From Hymenobacter glacieicola (lineage in GTDB: Bacteria; Bacteroidota; Bacteroidia; Cytophagales; Hymenobacteraceae), in contig NZ_BMGS01000001.1 in the NCBI RefSeq assembly GCF_014640315.1, positions 62,001 to 126,000 on the forward strand: a stretch of DNA of 64,000 bases, read 5' to 3'. This document shows, piece after piece, positions 52,174 to 61,161 of the stretch. The stretch's first letter is position 1, and each line of letters starts with the position of its first letter. The position numbers and the translations under genes are program-made. The notes beneath the pieces were generated by a model. It did not search any database. It had not been told where the DNA came from and saw nothing but the letters and a program-made list of their open reading frames with translations.

Positions 52174-52446
52174 ATGGCTTCATCTTCCGCCTCTGATGCT
52201 GGTAGCGGCTGGGTAGCTCCCGGCGGCCTCTCCCCAATTCCCAAAGAAGAACTTTTTCGTTTGCTGGACGAGGAAAACATTCAGGAGAAAGACCTGCCGA
52301 AAAAGGCCAAGCACCTGGCCGACAAAATCCGGGACATCTACGAAAAGTCGTCGGGCGACACGCTGAAGCCCGCCGATATGGAGGCGTTTCAGGCCCTGGT
52401 AGCCCGCGAGGCCACCGAGTGGATTTCCCGCCGCCCGCACGTGTAG
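52174..52446 (+). CDS. Hypothetical small charged protein
   Basis: A 90-residue soluble protein, not recognised. After a Ser/Gly-rich start it is largely helical and charged: PKEELFRLLDEENIQEKDLPKKAKHLADKIRDIYEKSS, then DMEAFQALVAREATEWISRR. Good coding character (third-position GC, own ATG with a CT-rich leader). The amphipathic helices suggest a small protein-binding partner, but that is a guess. Confidence 0.6.
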   Translation: MASSSASDAGSGWVAPGGLSPIPKEELFRLLDEENIQEKDLPKKAKHLADKIRDIYEKSSGDTLKPADMEAFQALVAREATEWISRRPHV

Positions 52447-52526
52447 CGCCTACCTAACTGAGCCGCTGGTAAGCCTTCGGGCGGCGAGGCACTGCGCTGC
52501 TGGCCCGCCGTCCGGCGTAGCTGTTT

Positions 52527-52588
52527 ATACCCCGCGCCCCCGCCCCAGAGTAGCTCAACGGTTACTCTGAAGCGGGGGCGCGGGTATG
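52527..52588. terminator. Large GC-rich hairpin
   Basis: taccccgcgcccccgc, then cagagta, pairs with tactctg, then gcgggggcgcgggta, around about 10 bases. There is no T-run, but the stem is very stable. It lies about 80 bases after the small charged protein gene. Confidence 0.6.
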
Positions 52589-52707
52589 TTCATGTGCCCG
52601 GGTATTTGCTACCCGAAAGGCCTTTTTCAGAAAGCTGGGCCATATCAAAGCCGGGTAAGCTACCGTAGGAAATAGCCGCAACTTCTGCTTCGCTAGCTTC
52701 TTTTACT

Positions 52708-53805
52708 ATGAACCAGCTCCTACCTCAGCGCCAGCTTGGCGCCACCGAACCTGCGTCTTGTCGGTCGGCCTCTCGCCCCGTTTCCTTGTTGCCTTACCGG
52801 CCGTTGGTGGCGTGGCTGCTGTTGCTGCTGGGAGGGTGGCTGGGTGGCTGCGCTACCTCCAAGCCGGGCGCGGCCGTGCGGCAGCAGGTGCAGGGCAAAA
52901 CCTACGTTATTGTTGGGGCTTCCAGCGGCTTTGGCCGCGGCATGGCCGAGCAATTGGGCGCCATGAAAGCCAACGTGGTGCTAGCCGCCCGCCGCACCGA
53001 AGTGCTGGAAGAAGTAGCCGGCAACATCCGCGCTGCCGGCGGCCAGGCCCTGGTGGTTACCACCGATATCAGCCAGCCCGAGCAGGTACAACGCCTGGCC
53101 GATGCCGCCCTGCAGCAATTTGGCCGGGTAGATGTATGGGTGAACGATGCGGGGGTAGGTGGCATCGGGCGGTTTTGGGAAATTCCGCTGGCCGATTACT
53201 CCCGCCTGATTGACGTGAATCTGAAGGGCGTAGTGTACGGCAGCCAGGCCGCCATCAGGATATTCCAGAAGCAGAGCAGCGGCACGCTCCTAAACCTGGG
53301 CTCGGTAGAAAGCAAAGTGCCCCTGGCTTACCACGCCGTGTACGCCGCCACCAAAGGCGCCATCCGCAACCTGGATCAGGCCCTAAACCAGGAGCTGCGC
53401 TTGCAGGGCTACCAGAACATCAAAGTGGTGACTATTGAGCCCTGGGCCGTGGACACCCCGTTTTGGGGGCACGCGGCCAACTACAGCGGCGGCACCCCGC
53501 GCATGGCCGCCATGGACCCGCCCAGTAAAGTAGTAAATGCTATGGTGCGCTCCTCGGTGCGGCCCCGGCAGGAGCTGCCGGTGGGCTGGAAAGCCCGCGG
53601 CGCCTCCTTCTCTCACCAGTTGCTGCCCCACTTCACCGAGCGAATCTCGGCCAATGTTGCCCACCGCTACCAAATCAAAACGGCCCCACCTGCGCCCGCT
53701 ACCCCCAGCTCCCTGTACCAGCCCGTGCCCACCGGCCAGGGCGTGGACGATGGTGTGAAAAAGCGCATTAAGCAGGAAAACCGCCAGCGCAAGCAACAGA
53801 ACTAG
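52708..53805 (+). CDS. Short-chain dehydrogenase with lipoprotein-type N-terminus
   Basis: A 365-residue SDR. The Rossmann part (about 67-290) has the cofactor motif VIVGASSGFGRGMAE, DVWVNDAG, the Ser in LLNLGSVES, and the catalytic YAATK in HAVYAATKGAIRN. What is unusual is the N-terminus: about 30 polar residues, then WLLLLLGGWLGGCATSKPG, a hydrophobic stretch ending in a lipobox-like LGGC. The enzyme could thus be membrane-anchored. The C-terminus (about 290-365) is an extra tail rich in Lys and Pro. Substrate unknown. Confidence 0.85.
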   Translation: MNQLLPQRQLGATEPASCRSASRPVSLLPYRPLVAWLLLLLGGWLGGCATSKPGAAVRQQVQGKTYVIVGASSGFGRGMAEQLGAMKANVVLAARRTEVLEEVAGNIRAAGGQALVVTTDISQPEQVQRLADAALQQFGRVDVWVNDAGVGGIGRFWEIPLADYSRLIDVNLKGVVYGSQAAIRIFQKQSSGTLLNLGSVESKVPLAYHAVYAATKGAIRNLDQALNQELRLQGYQNIKVVTIEPWAVDTPFWGHAANYSGGTPRMAAMDPPSKVVNAMVRSSVRPRQELPVGWKARGASFSHQLLPHFTERISANVAHRYQIKTAPPAPATPSSLYQPVPTGQGVDDGVKKRIKQENRQRKQQN

Positions 53806-53835
53806 TTTGGCTTGCTACCCCTCTGTCTGTGGAAA

Positions 53836-53876
53836 AGCCAACAAGCCACCCCGTTTTCGGGGTGGCTTGTTGGTTG
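53836..53876 (+). terminator. Terminator of the SDR gene
   Basis: aagccaacaagccacccc pairs with ggggtggcttgttggtt around a four-base loop, 31 bases beyond the stop codon. Confidence 0.85.
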
Positions 53877-53919
53877 AACAGGGGTAGGGAAGTTTAGCGT
53901 TGGGCCTGAGCGCCGAGCA

Positions 53920-54321
53920 GTGCCTTTGGGGCAGCCCTTCCGCATCCTAACCCAGCTGGCCGTGCAGAAATTGGAAGCGTGGTTTCTCGGCGACCGGGCC
54001 GCTATCCAAGCCGCCTACCCCCGGGTGAGCCCCCAACATTTCAGCGGCCTCCCCCACAACCCCAATACCATTGCCGGCACCTGGGAAACTCTCTGGCGCG
54101 GGTTGCAGCAAGGCAAATACTACTCCACCGGCAAAACCAAAATAGAATGGGGCGTAAGCCATTACCCCGAGCCTTACATTCGCTCAAAACTGGCCCATGA
54201 TTACGCTAGCCCCTCTGCAACCGGAACACGTAACGCACTTCTACCGGTGGATTGCCGACCCCGAAGTCATCGAGTATTCCCTCTCGGCGTTCCAGATCAT
54301 GACCACGCCGGCCCAGATTGA
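53920..54321 (+). pseudogene. Remnant of a DUF4276-like gene
   Basis: A 133-codon frame starting only with GTG. Codons 10-95 recall the C-terminal half of DUF4276 proteins: QLAVQKLEAWFLGDRAAIQAAYPRV, LPHNPNTIAGTWETL, TGKTKIEWGVSHY. Complete members are about 200 residues, so the N-terminal part is missing. After KLAHDYASPS the frame runs out of register into the following GNAT gene, losing the usual C-terminal helix. DUF4276 genes often accompany AAA ATPases on mobile or defence islands; an AT-rich ATPase gene lies 0.7 kb on. Decay is inferred from length and pattern only; it could be a divergent small gene. Confidence 0.5.
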
Positions 54322-54706
54322 CGCCTGGTTTGCCTGCACCCTCCGCGACGACAGCAGCCTTAACCGGGGCATCTTCACCACCGATACCCAGGAGCTGATT
54401 GGCTACGCGGGCATCTCCGGCATCTCGCGGCTCAACCAATCGGGCGAGTACTTCATCTTCATTGGGGAGAAAGCCCACTGGGGCCGGGGTGTGGGCACCG
54501 AAGTCACGAAGCAAGTGCTGGCCCTGGGCTTCACCGAGCTCCACCTCAACCGCATTATGCTCACCGTATCGGAGCCCAACGTAGGTGGGGTAAAAGCCTA
54601 CGCCAAAGCCGGCTTCAAGCTAGAGGGCCGCCTACGCGAAGCGTGCCTGCGCAACGGCCGGTTCCACGATAAGCTCATCATGTCGGTGCTGAAAGCCGAG
54701 TGGTAG
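54197..54706 (+). CDS. GNAT-family N-acetyltransferase (RimJ/RimL-like)
   Basis: A 169-residue acetyltransferase. It has the N-terminal LAPLQPEHVTHFYRWIADPEVIEYS typical of the RimJ/RimL group, LIGYAGISGI, the acetyl-CoA loop EKAHWGRGVGTEVTKQVL, and the late NVGGVKAYAKAGFKLEGRLREA. It overlaps the DUF4276-like remnant by about 125 bases in another frame, which supports the decay of that gene. Acceptor unknown (ribosomal protein, amino acid or antibiotic). Confidence 0.85.
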   Translation: MITLAPLQPEHVTHFYRWIADPEVIEYSLSAFQIMTTPAQIDAWFACTLRDDSSLNRGIFTTDTQELIGYAGISGISRLNQSGEYFIFIGEKAHWGRGVGTEVTKQVLALGFTELHLNRIMLTVSEPNVGGVKAYAKAGFKLEGRLREACLRNGRFHDKLIMSVLKAEW

Positions 54707-55038
54707 CTGTATGCCTCTAGGCCACCTCCGTAGCCAAGGTGGAGCAAGCCCTTCAGGTTGGCTTTGGTGGCGGTAGTGGTTTTCAAAAAATGCAGACGGG
54801 TAAGGTCTGAGTTGTTCATGCGTCTTAGCTGTTTATTCTGTTCAATTAAGCACACGCTAAGCAGTAATTTAGTTAAACTGAACTTAGGAGTAGCGTCTAG
54901 GACTGTTCATAAACTCTTGTCTTGCTACTATATCATAGTTGCTGCTACGCTAAACCTTCTACTAAGCGCGAGTTTGTAGTTCGAGCTTGGTAGAAGGTTA
55001 GCCTTTTTACGTGTATAAGTAAAGACTGTAGCTTGTAA
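54707..55038. other. Junction from GC-rich to AT-rich DNA
   Basis: About 330 bases without a gene. From about 54820 on the base composition falls sharply and stays low until about 57050. The end has a hairpin described separately. No tRNA, integrase or direct repeat that would mark an insertion end is seen. Confidence 0.45.
54949..55007 (+). terminator. Hairpin with T-run at the island edge
   Basis: gctaaaccttctac pairs with gtagaaggttagc (one bulge) around a loop in which aagcgcg/cgagctt can pair further; it is followed by cttttta. It lies 32 bases beyond the end of the ATPase-DUF4435 gene but the T-run points to plus-strand transcription. Confidence 0.55.
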
Positions 55039-56898
55039 TTAAGCTTGTAGATTTTGGAATAGACTAATTAAGTCTTTAGGGATTAAATCGAGGCGCTTAA
55101 AAGCCAAAGTTAAAGATCTATGGTCAATTGTAGGTCCGAACTGTTGTTGAAAAACGCCTAATAGATCCTTTCCTCTTTTTTCTAAAAACCATCTAGGGTA
55201 TCTTAAAACTATGCCTTTGCTATACTCGGTGTCAATAATTTCTTTGTCATGGCTAGTCAAGGGTAGTAATTTAGATGGTAAATTATTTTCCACTATTTCA
55301 AGTATTTTATCGCTTATATCTTGTAATTGTATCTGTGTAAAACCTTTTATTTTTTCCTCATCTCCGCTTGTAAAGCCGTATTTCGGAATAGAGTCAGGGA
55401 TTCTATTGCCTGCGCATAAAACAAAAATAGGATCAAGTAAATAATTCTCTATACTATATCTTTTTAGGAGATGTACACCTGGGGATTCTGTATTTCCATT
55501 ATCTCTATCTATAATTCCTTTAACAACTTCACCAAGCCCAGAGTTTCTTAATCCAGTTGACCAGTGGTTTACGCTGCCTTTTCCAGTTCCAGGGACAAAT
55601 GCAAGGTATGTTGTAGGATTTATTAATTTATTGTCTGATAATTTTTTATATATTGATTCAAAGAAGGGTTTGTCATTGATTCCTTCTACTAAAATGTACT
55701 TGGTATACGGCGTGACTAATATCAGACCTTCTGATAAAATGTCTATCGCAGTCTGTTTGCCAACTTTTGTGATTGATGTTGGCCCTTTTCCTAGTACATA
55801 AATTCCGCAATCTAGAACTTCAGGTGCTAATGATATTGTAGAAGCTGAATGGGTAGTCATTACTACCTGAGTTCCGTGGTTTTTAATTAAAACATCGTAT
55901 ATTACGTTGAAAAATAATTTGGCCATTGAAGGGTGTAGATGGGCATCAGGTTCATCTAATAACATTAATTGTTGTTGACTGCCAATTTCCTGAGAAAAAA
56001 ATAATGTTAAAGCTAATGACATAAGTACTTTTTCTCCCGATGAAAGATCATGAAAACCTATTTCTGTTTGATTATCCCGATGCAGTAATTTAACCTTATA
56101 GGCGTCATTGTCAACCCTGGAAAAAGGACTAGAAAATATTTTCTCCATTTCTTCGGCTGATGGTTCATTGACAATGTATGGCAAATTAGTTGCTTCAATT
56201 ACCTCATTTAAAATGCTCCAAGGTGTAATTTGGTTTCCATCGGATTCGACGCCCTGTTTTTTTAACGCAACCTTTTTATATTGATGCATAAAAAATAGAA
56301 AATCTGTACCATCGTTCCTTGCAAGATCTCTATCTTGTAAAAAAATGTGCACAGGTAAATTTATAGCAATGTCATCACGTTTAATTTTGCTCTGTTCTTT
56401 ATTGGATTTTTCAATAATATATTCTTTTATTTCATTCGGTTTATTCATTACTACATTTATAAACCTATTTAGCATATTTTTTGCTTCCCATTCTTGAATA
56501 TTTGATTCGTTTTTGTCAAAATAGTTGTCTATAAATCCTTGCATGCCATAGCTATTTTTTCCTTGATATTGCTGAATATGTTTGTTTAAAAAGCAATGTT
56601 CATAAATAGCATTTGTAAGAAAGTTTAGACCGTAAAAGCTAAATGAATTCTCTGAAAATCCATAATTATAGTCTCTTACATATAAATTATTAGAAGTTGG
56701 TGTATAATTTTCAAAAAAAACTTCATTATCAGTTTGATTGGTGCCTCCCTGGGTAGAATTGTAGAAAGCGGATTGCATTAAGTGTAATAATTGGGTTTTG
56801 CCAACGCCATTAAGGCCAGTTATTATTGATAGTGGAGCAATATCATTCCATTCAAAAGGAGTTAATGATTTAAATTCTTTGCGAGAAATGAAATTCAT
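55039..56898 (-). CDS. ABC-type ATPase fused to DUF4435 (Toprim-like) domain; candidate single-chain PARIS-type defence protein
   Basis: A 619-residue AT-rich gene (about one-third GC in sampled lines, unlike its neighbours). The N-terminal part (1-370) is an AAA_15/SMC-like ATPase: Walker A GLNGVGKT at 28-35, long helical insert, signature LSSGEK at 285, Walker B LMLLDEPDAHLHP at 311, and H350 in VMTTHSAST. Residues 395-619 match DUF4435: E405 in YILVEGINDKPFF, D464/D466 in GIIDRDNGN, and HLLKRYSIENYLLDP at 476. In the PARIS anti-phage system these domains are AriA and AriB, sometimes fused. OLD-family nucleases have a similar plan but a different Toprim. No second gene adjoins. Family fit is good; function is inferred. 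Confidence 0.75.
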   Translation of the reverse strand: MNFISRKEFKSLTPFEWNDIAPLSIITGLNGVGKTQLLHLMQSAFYNSTQGGTNQTDNEVFFENYTPTSNNLYVRDYNYGFSENSFSFYGLNFLTNAIYEHCFLNKHIQQYQGKNSYGMQGFIDNYFDKNESNIQEWEAKNMLNRFINVVMNKPNEIKEYIIEKSNKEQSKIKRDDIAINLPVHIFLQDRDLARNDGTDFLFFMHQYKKVALKKQGVESDGNQITPWSILNEVIEATNLPYIVNEPSAEEMEKIFSSPFSRVDNDAYKVKLLHRDNQTEIGFHDLSSGEKVLMSLALTLFFSQEIGSQQQLMLLDEPDAHLHPSMAKLFFNVIYDVLIKNHGTQVVMTTHSASTISLAPEVLDCGIYVLGKGPTSITKVGKQTAIDILSEGLILVTPYTKYILVEGINDKPFFESIYKKLSDNKLINPTTYLAFVPGTGKGSVNHWSTGLRNSGLGEVVKGIIDRDNGNTESPGVHLLKRYSIENYLLDPIFVLCAGNRIPDSIPKYGFTSGDEEKIKGFTQIQLQDISDKILEIVENNLPSKLLPLTSHDKEIIDTEYSKGIVLRYPRWFLEKRGKDLLGVFQQQFGPTIDHRSLTLAFKRLDLIPKDLISLFQNLQA

Positions 56899-57112
56899 AG
56901 CGGTTTTGCTTTATTGATGTAATGACTTGTGAGATGAATACTTGGGGATTGTTATTTGTGAGTGCAAATGCAATTTGCTAAAAAGGTTTTGGGGTTTTGC
57001 CAAAGGCATTGATTAAGCCTTATTGATTCGGGGATAAACATGATGACTCCTCTTCAATCTTCGCCATCGAACCAATAATAACTCATCACCCTAATAACTC
57101 ACCCTTCGCATT

Positions 57113-60100
57113 TTACACCCCTACCTTCTCCTCACTGCCCAACTCGCTGAGAATACGCTTGGCGGCTTGGACGCTTTTCACTTCCTCCACCGATAGAATA
57201 AGCTGCTCCTTGCGCTCCTTCATGGAGGCGGAGCGGGGGTGGGTTTGCACGTAGCTGAGGATGTTGCCGAAGGTGTCGCTCTGGAAGTAGGGCTCGTTGT
57301 TGGTGGCCGGAATGAAGCCTTTGAGCAGGTTTTTCTTGAGCGTCAGCTTCTCGAAGCCGGCCTGGCAGGCCTGCCAGCGCAGGCGCACGATGTCGGCCAG
57401 CTGCTCTACTTCGGGAGGTAGCGGACCGAACCGGTCCACCATGCTGGTGAGCACCTTGCGCAGCTCCTCGGGGTTTTTGGCCCGGTCGAGCTTGCTGTAC
57501 AGCTGCAGTCGTTCGGACACGTTGCTCACGTAGCGGTCCGGAATCAGGACTTGCAGGTCCGTCTCGATGTTGCACTCCTTGGGGCCGCTGGTGCCGGCGG
57601 CTTCCTGCAGGCGCTGGGTCGGGTCGCCGAGGAACAGGTCGCGGAACTCGGTTTCCTTTAGCTCCTGCACCGCCTCGTCCAGAATCTGGTGGTAGGTTTC
57701 AAAGCCCAGGTCGTTGATAAAGCCCGACTGCTCGCCGCCCAGCAGGTTGCCCGCCCCCCGAATGTCCAGGTCGCGCATGGCCACGTTGAAGCCCGCGCCC
57801 AGGTCGGAGAATTCCTCGAGGGTGCTCAGGCGCTTGCGGGCGTCCGAGGGCAGACCAGCCACCGGGGGCGTGAGCAGGTAGCAGTAGGCCTTTTTGTTGG
57901 AACGGCCCACCCGGCCCCGCATCTGGTGCAGGTCGGAGAGGCCGTGCATGTGGGCCCGGTTGATGATGATGGTGTTGGCGTTGGCAATGTCCAGGCCCGA
58001 CTCAATAAGGGTCGTGCTCACCAGCACGTCGTAGTCGCCATCCACGAACTTCATCATGCGCTTTTCCAACAGGTCGCCCTCCATCTGGCCGTGCACGTAG
58101 GTCACGCGGGCATCGGGCACCAGGCGCAGAATCAGGCTGGCCTGCTCCTCAATGTCTTTCACCCGGTTGTGCACGTAGAACACCTGCCCGCCCCGCTTCA
58201 GCTCGCGGGCAATGGCGTCGCGCACCAGCGTCTCGTCAAAGACGTGCAGCTCCGTTTGCACGGGTTGGCGGTTGGGCGGTGGGGTAGCAATAACCGACAG
58301 GTCGCGGGCACCCATCAGGGAGAAGTGCAGGGTGCGCGGAATGGGCGTGGCCGACAGCGTGAGCGTGTCCACGTTCACTTTCAGCTCCTTGAGCTTGTCC
58401 TTGGTTTTTACCCCGAATTTCTGCTCCTCGTCAATCACCAGCAGGCCCAGGTCCTTGAACTTCACGTCCTTGTTAGTGAGGCGGTGGGTGCCGATGAGAA
58501 TGTCGGTTTTGCCCTCGGCCACGCGGGCCAGGGTTTCCTTGATTTGCTTGGTGCTCTTGAAGCGGTTCACGTACTCCACGGTCACGGGCAGGTTGCCTAG
58601 CCGCTCCCGGAAGGTTTTGTAGTGCTGCATGGCTAGGATGGTAGTAGGCACCAGAATGGCTACCTGCTTGCTATCGGCCACGGCCTTGAAGGCGGCCCGA
58701 ATGGCTACCTCGGTCTTGCCGAAGCCTACGTCGCCGCACACCAGGCGGTCCATGGGGTGGGGCACCTCCATGTCGCGCTTCACGTCCTCGGTGGCCTTGG
58801 CCTGGTCGGGCGTGTCCTCGTAGATGAAGCTGGATTCCAGCTCGGCCTGCATAAAGGAGTCGGGGGCGAAGGCGTGGCCGGGCGCGGTTTTGCGCTTGGC
58901 GTACAGCCGGATCAGCTCGGCGGCAATGTCCTTGACCTTCTTCTTAACCGACTTTTTCTTGTTTTCCCACTCCGGCGAGCCCAGCTTGCTCATGGTGGGC
59001 GGCGTGCCCTCGGCGCCCGAGTACTTGGCAATTTTGTGCAGGGCGTGGATGCTGACGGTCAGCACGTCGTCGTCGCGGTACACCAGCCGGATGGCCTCCT
59101 GCAGCCGGTCGTTGATTTCCACCTGCGTCAGGCCCGCGAAACGGGCAATGCCGTAGTCCTGGTGCACCACGTAGTCGCCGGGCACCAGGGTGCGTAGCTC
59201 CTTCAGAGTCAGCGCCTTTTTCTTGGAAAACTTGCGCGTCTCCTGGGCCCGGTAGAAGCGCTCGAACAGCTGGTGGTCGGTGTACACCACCAGTTTCAGC
59301 GTCTCGTCGATGTAGCCTTCGCGCAAACCCAGCAGCAGGTGCTGAAACTGCACGTTGTTGTCCAGCTCGTCGAAGATGGTGCGCAGGCGGTCGGCCTGGC
59401 GCACCTGCTCGGCGGCAATGATGTTGGTGTAGCCCTTCTGCTGGTTGTCGTGCAGGTTCTTGACCAGGCGGTTGAAGTCCTTGTTGAAGCTGGGCTGGGG
59501 CTTGGCGCTGAAGCTAAACTCCTCGGCCCCGGCCTTGAAGTGGAAGCGCTTGCCGAACTCCACCACCGGAAACCCTTCCAGCAGCTTCCGAAACGTCTTG
59601 CTCGACTCAAACAAATCCTCCGGCTTGCTGACCACCTGCGTGCCGCCCGAAGCGGCCAGCAGCTCCTTGAAGCCCTGCTCGGCCTTGTCGAAATACTCCT
59701 CTACCACGTCCAAGGTCTGGCGCACGTCCTTGGCCCAAATGGCGGTGCTGCGCGGAATAAAGTCCAGAAACGACTCCCGCGTTTCCTGCAGCAGCTTGGT
59801 TTGCACGTTCGGGATGATGCTCACCTGCTGGCGCTTCTCCACCGACAGCTGGCTTTCGGGGTTAAACGTCCGGATGGTTTCCACCTCATCCCCGAACAAT
59901 TCAATGCGGTAGGGCAGCTCGTTGGCGTAGGAGAAGATGTCCACGATGCCCCCGCGCACGGCAAACTGCCCGGCCTCGTACACAAAGTCCGAGCGCTCGA
60001 AGTCGTACTCGGCCAGCATGTCGCTGATAAAGTTCACATCCAGCTTGTCGCCCACCTTCACCAGGAAGGTATTTGCTACCAGGCTTTTCTTGTTAATAAC

Positions 60101-60655
60101 CTTCTCGAACAGGGCCTCCGGGTAGGTGATAATAAGGGCGCCGGCGGTTTCTTTGGCGCTGGCTTTGGCCCGTTTGCCCTTGGGTTTGGCGGTGCCTTCC
60201 TCGGTAGCCTCGGCCGCGTCGGCGGCGTTTTCGGCATCCTGCTCGGCGGTGGTTTTGGGCCCGCGGTGGGAGTTGAGCTTGTTCAGTACCTCGGCCCGCA
60301 TGAGCACATTGGCGTTTTCCGTCTCGTCGAAGGAGTAGGGCCGCTTATAGGAGCTCGGAAACAGCAGGGGCTCCTCCTCGGGCACCAGGTGCTGCAAGTC
60401 GGCCAGGAAGTAGGCGGCCTCGTCCCGGTCGTGCAGGATGAACAGGTGGTGCTGATCGGGAAACTCCTGGTGCAGGGCGGCGGCCAACACCGCATCCTGG
60501 GAACCCACCAGGCCCTTCAGGTGCAGGCGCACGGGAGCCTCGGGCTTGTCGGCCGCCGGTTTCAGCGAGTTGCGCGTGGCCGGATTCAGGCGGGCCCCTA
60601 CCGTCAGCGTGGTCGGGTCCAGGGAGTAAAGCTTGAGAAAATCGGTGACCTTCAA
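57113..60655 (-). CDS. mfd: Transcription-repair coupling factor
   Basis: An 1180-residue ATPase that removes RNA polymerase stalled at DNA lesions and recruits UvrA. Domain order is normal: UvrB-like N-terminal module (about 30-350), an RNA-polymerase-interacting domain (TLKELRTLVPGDYVVHQDYGIARFAG), helicase domains with Walker A CGDVGFGKTE, DEEQ box VIDEEQKFG, LSATPIPRT, TTLIESGLDI and QMRGRVGR, then a C-terminal D7 domain. It carries an acidic-to-basic insert at about 135-170 (AENAADAAEATEEGTAKPKGKRAKAS). The apparent start is TTG (MKVTDFLKL). CAAAGGTA at 60681 could be a -7 box. Confidence 0.96.
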   Translation of the reverse strand: MKVTDFLKLYSLDPTTLTVGARLNPATRNSLKPAADKPEAPVRLHLKGLVGSQDAVLAAALHQEFPDQHHLFILHDRDEAAYFLADLQHLVPEEEPLLFPSSYKRPYSFDETENANVLMRAEVLNKLNSHRGPKTTAEQDAENAADAAEATEEGTAKPKGKRAKASAKETAGALIITYPEALFEKVINKKSLVANTFLVKVGDKLDVNFISDMLAEYDFERSDFVYEAGQFAVRGGIVDIFSYANELPYRIELFGDEVETIRTFNPESQLSVEKRQQVSIIPNVQTKLLQETRESFLDFIPRSTAIWAKDVRQTLDVVEEYFDKAEQGFKELLAASGGTQVVSKPEDLFESSKTFRKLLEGFPVVEFGKRFHFKAGAEEFSFSAKPQPSFNKDFNRLVKNLHDNQQKGYTNIIAAEQVRQADRLRTIFDELDNNVQFQHLLLGLREGYIDETLKLVVYTDHQLFERFYRAQETRKFSKKKALTLKELRTLVPGDYVVHQDYGIARFAGLTQVEINDRLQEAIRLVYRDDDVLTVSIHALHKIAKYSGAEGTPPTMSKLGSPEWENKKKSVKKKVKDIAAELIRLYAKRKTAPGHAFAPDSFMQAELESSFIYEDTPDQAKATEDVKRDMEVPHPMDRLVCGDVGFGKTEVAIRAAFKAVADSKQVAILVPTTILAMQHYKTFRERLGNLPVTVEYVNRFKSTKQIKETLARVAEGKTDILIGTHRLTNKDVKFKDLGLLVIDEEQKFGVKTKDKLKELKVNVDTLTLSATPIPRTLHFSLMGARDLSVIATPPPNRQPVQTELHVFDETLVRDAIARELKRGGQVFYVHNRVKDIEEQASLILRLVPDARVTYVHGQMEGDLLEKRMMKFVDGDYDVLVSTTLIESGLDIANANTIIINRAHMHGLSDLHQMRGRVGRSNKKAYCYLLTPPVAGLPSDARKRLSTLEEFSDLGAGFNVAMRDLDIRGAGNLLGGEQSGFINDLGFETYHQILDEAVQELKETEFRDLFLGDPTQRLQEAAGTSGPKECNIETDLQVLIPDRYVSNVSERLQLYSKLDRAKNPEELRKVLTSMVDRFGPLPPEVEQLADIVRLRWQACQAGFEKLTLKKNLLKGFIPATNNEPYFQSDTFGNILSYVQTHPRSASMKERKEQLILSVEEVKSVQAAKRILSELGSEEKVGV

Positions 60656-60948
60656 AACGAGTATCGGCTAGGGGAGGAGGCAAAGGTAGAAGCCCGGCCG
60701 AAGTCAACTCCGGTCGGGCAAACGTGGGGCAACGGGGGCGCAGCGGCTGCGCAAGGCGCATTTCTGCGGGCGAAAGGTAGCCACTAGCTCTCCAGCTTAT
60801 GCCAAGCGGAAGCTCATGGCTAGTCTTCCCCAGGAAATGTACGCTATTGAATACCCCCGCCGGCCTCCGAAAGTTTCCGACACTTTTCTTCGCCAGCCGC
60901 GTATCTTCCCAGTTCACGCGCAGAAGTGGCCCCAGCGGGCATAAGGCA

Positions 60949-61161
60949 ATGGTGGACAAGCAGAAGGAGCAGGGAAGCGACGAGTGGGACGATATTCTGA
61001 ATCATCTGCGGCAGGTAAGCCAGCAGGTGCAGCAGCAGGGCCCCCTTCCCGAGCATGAGAAGCAGCAGGTAACCGATGCTTTCCGCCGTGGCCTGGCCCT
61101 GCTGGAAACCCAGGTGCAAGCCGCCCAGGGCAGCTTGCACGGCAGCTCCGGCCATTGGTAG
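60949..61161 (+). CDS. Hypothetical small helical protein
   Basis: A 70-residue protein, not recognised. It is charged and helical (MVDKQKEQGSDEWDDILNHL, RQVSQQVQQQGPLPEHEKQQ, VTDAFRRGLALLETQVQAAQ) and ends HGSSGHW. Heptad-like Gln/Leu spacing suggests a short coiled coil. The upstream TATCTTCCC at about 60902 is a weak -7 match. The frame stays open 50 codons upstream, but ATG at 60949 fits the leader better. Its last codons lie in a direct repeat (61143-61170 and 61209-61236). Confidence 0.5.
   Translation: MVDKQKEQGSDEWDDILNHLRQVSQQVQQQGPLPEHEKQQVTDAFRRGLALLETQVQAAQGSLHGSSGHW

Noticed and set aside
59273..60787. 504-codon plus-strand frame opposite mfd
   Set aside because: Antisense to the helicase and N-terminal regions of mfd; composition is that of a shadow frame.
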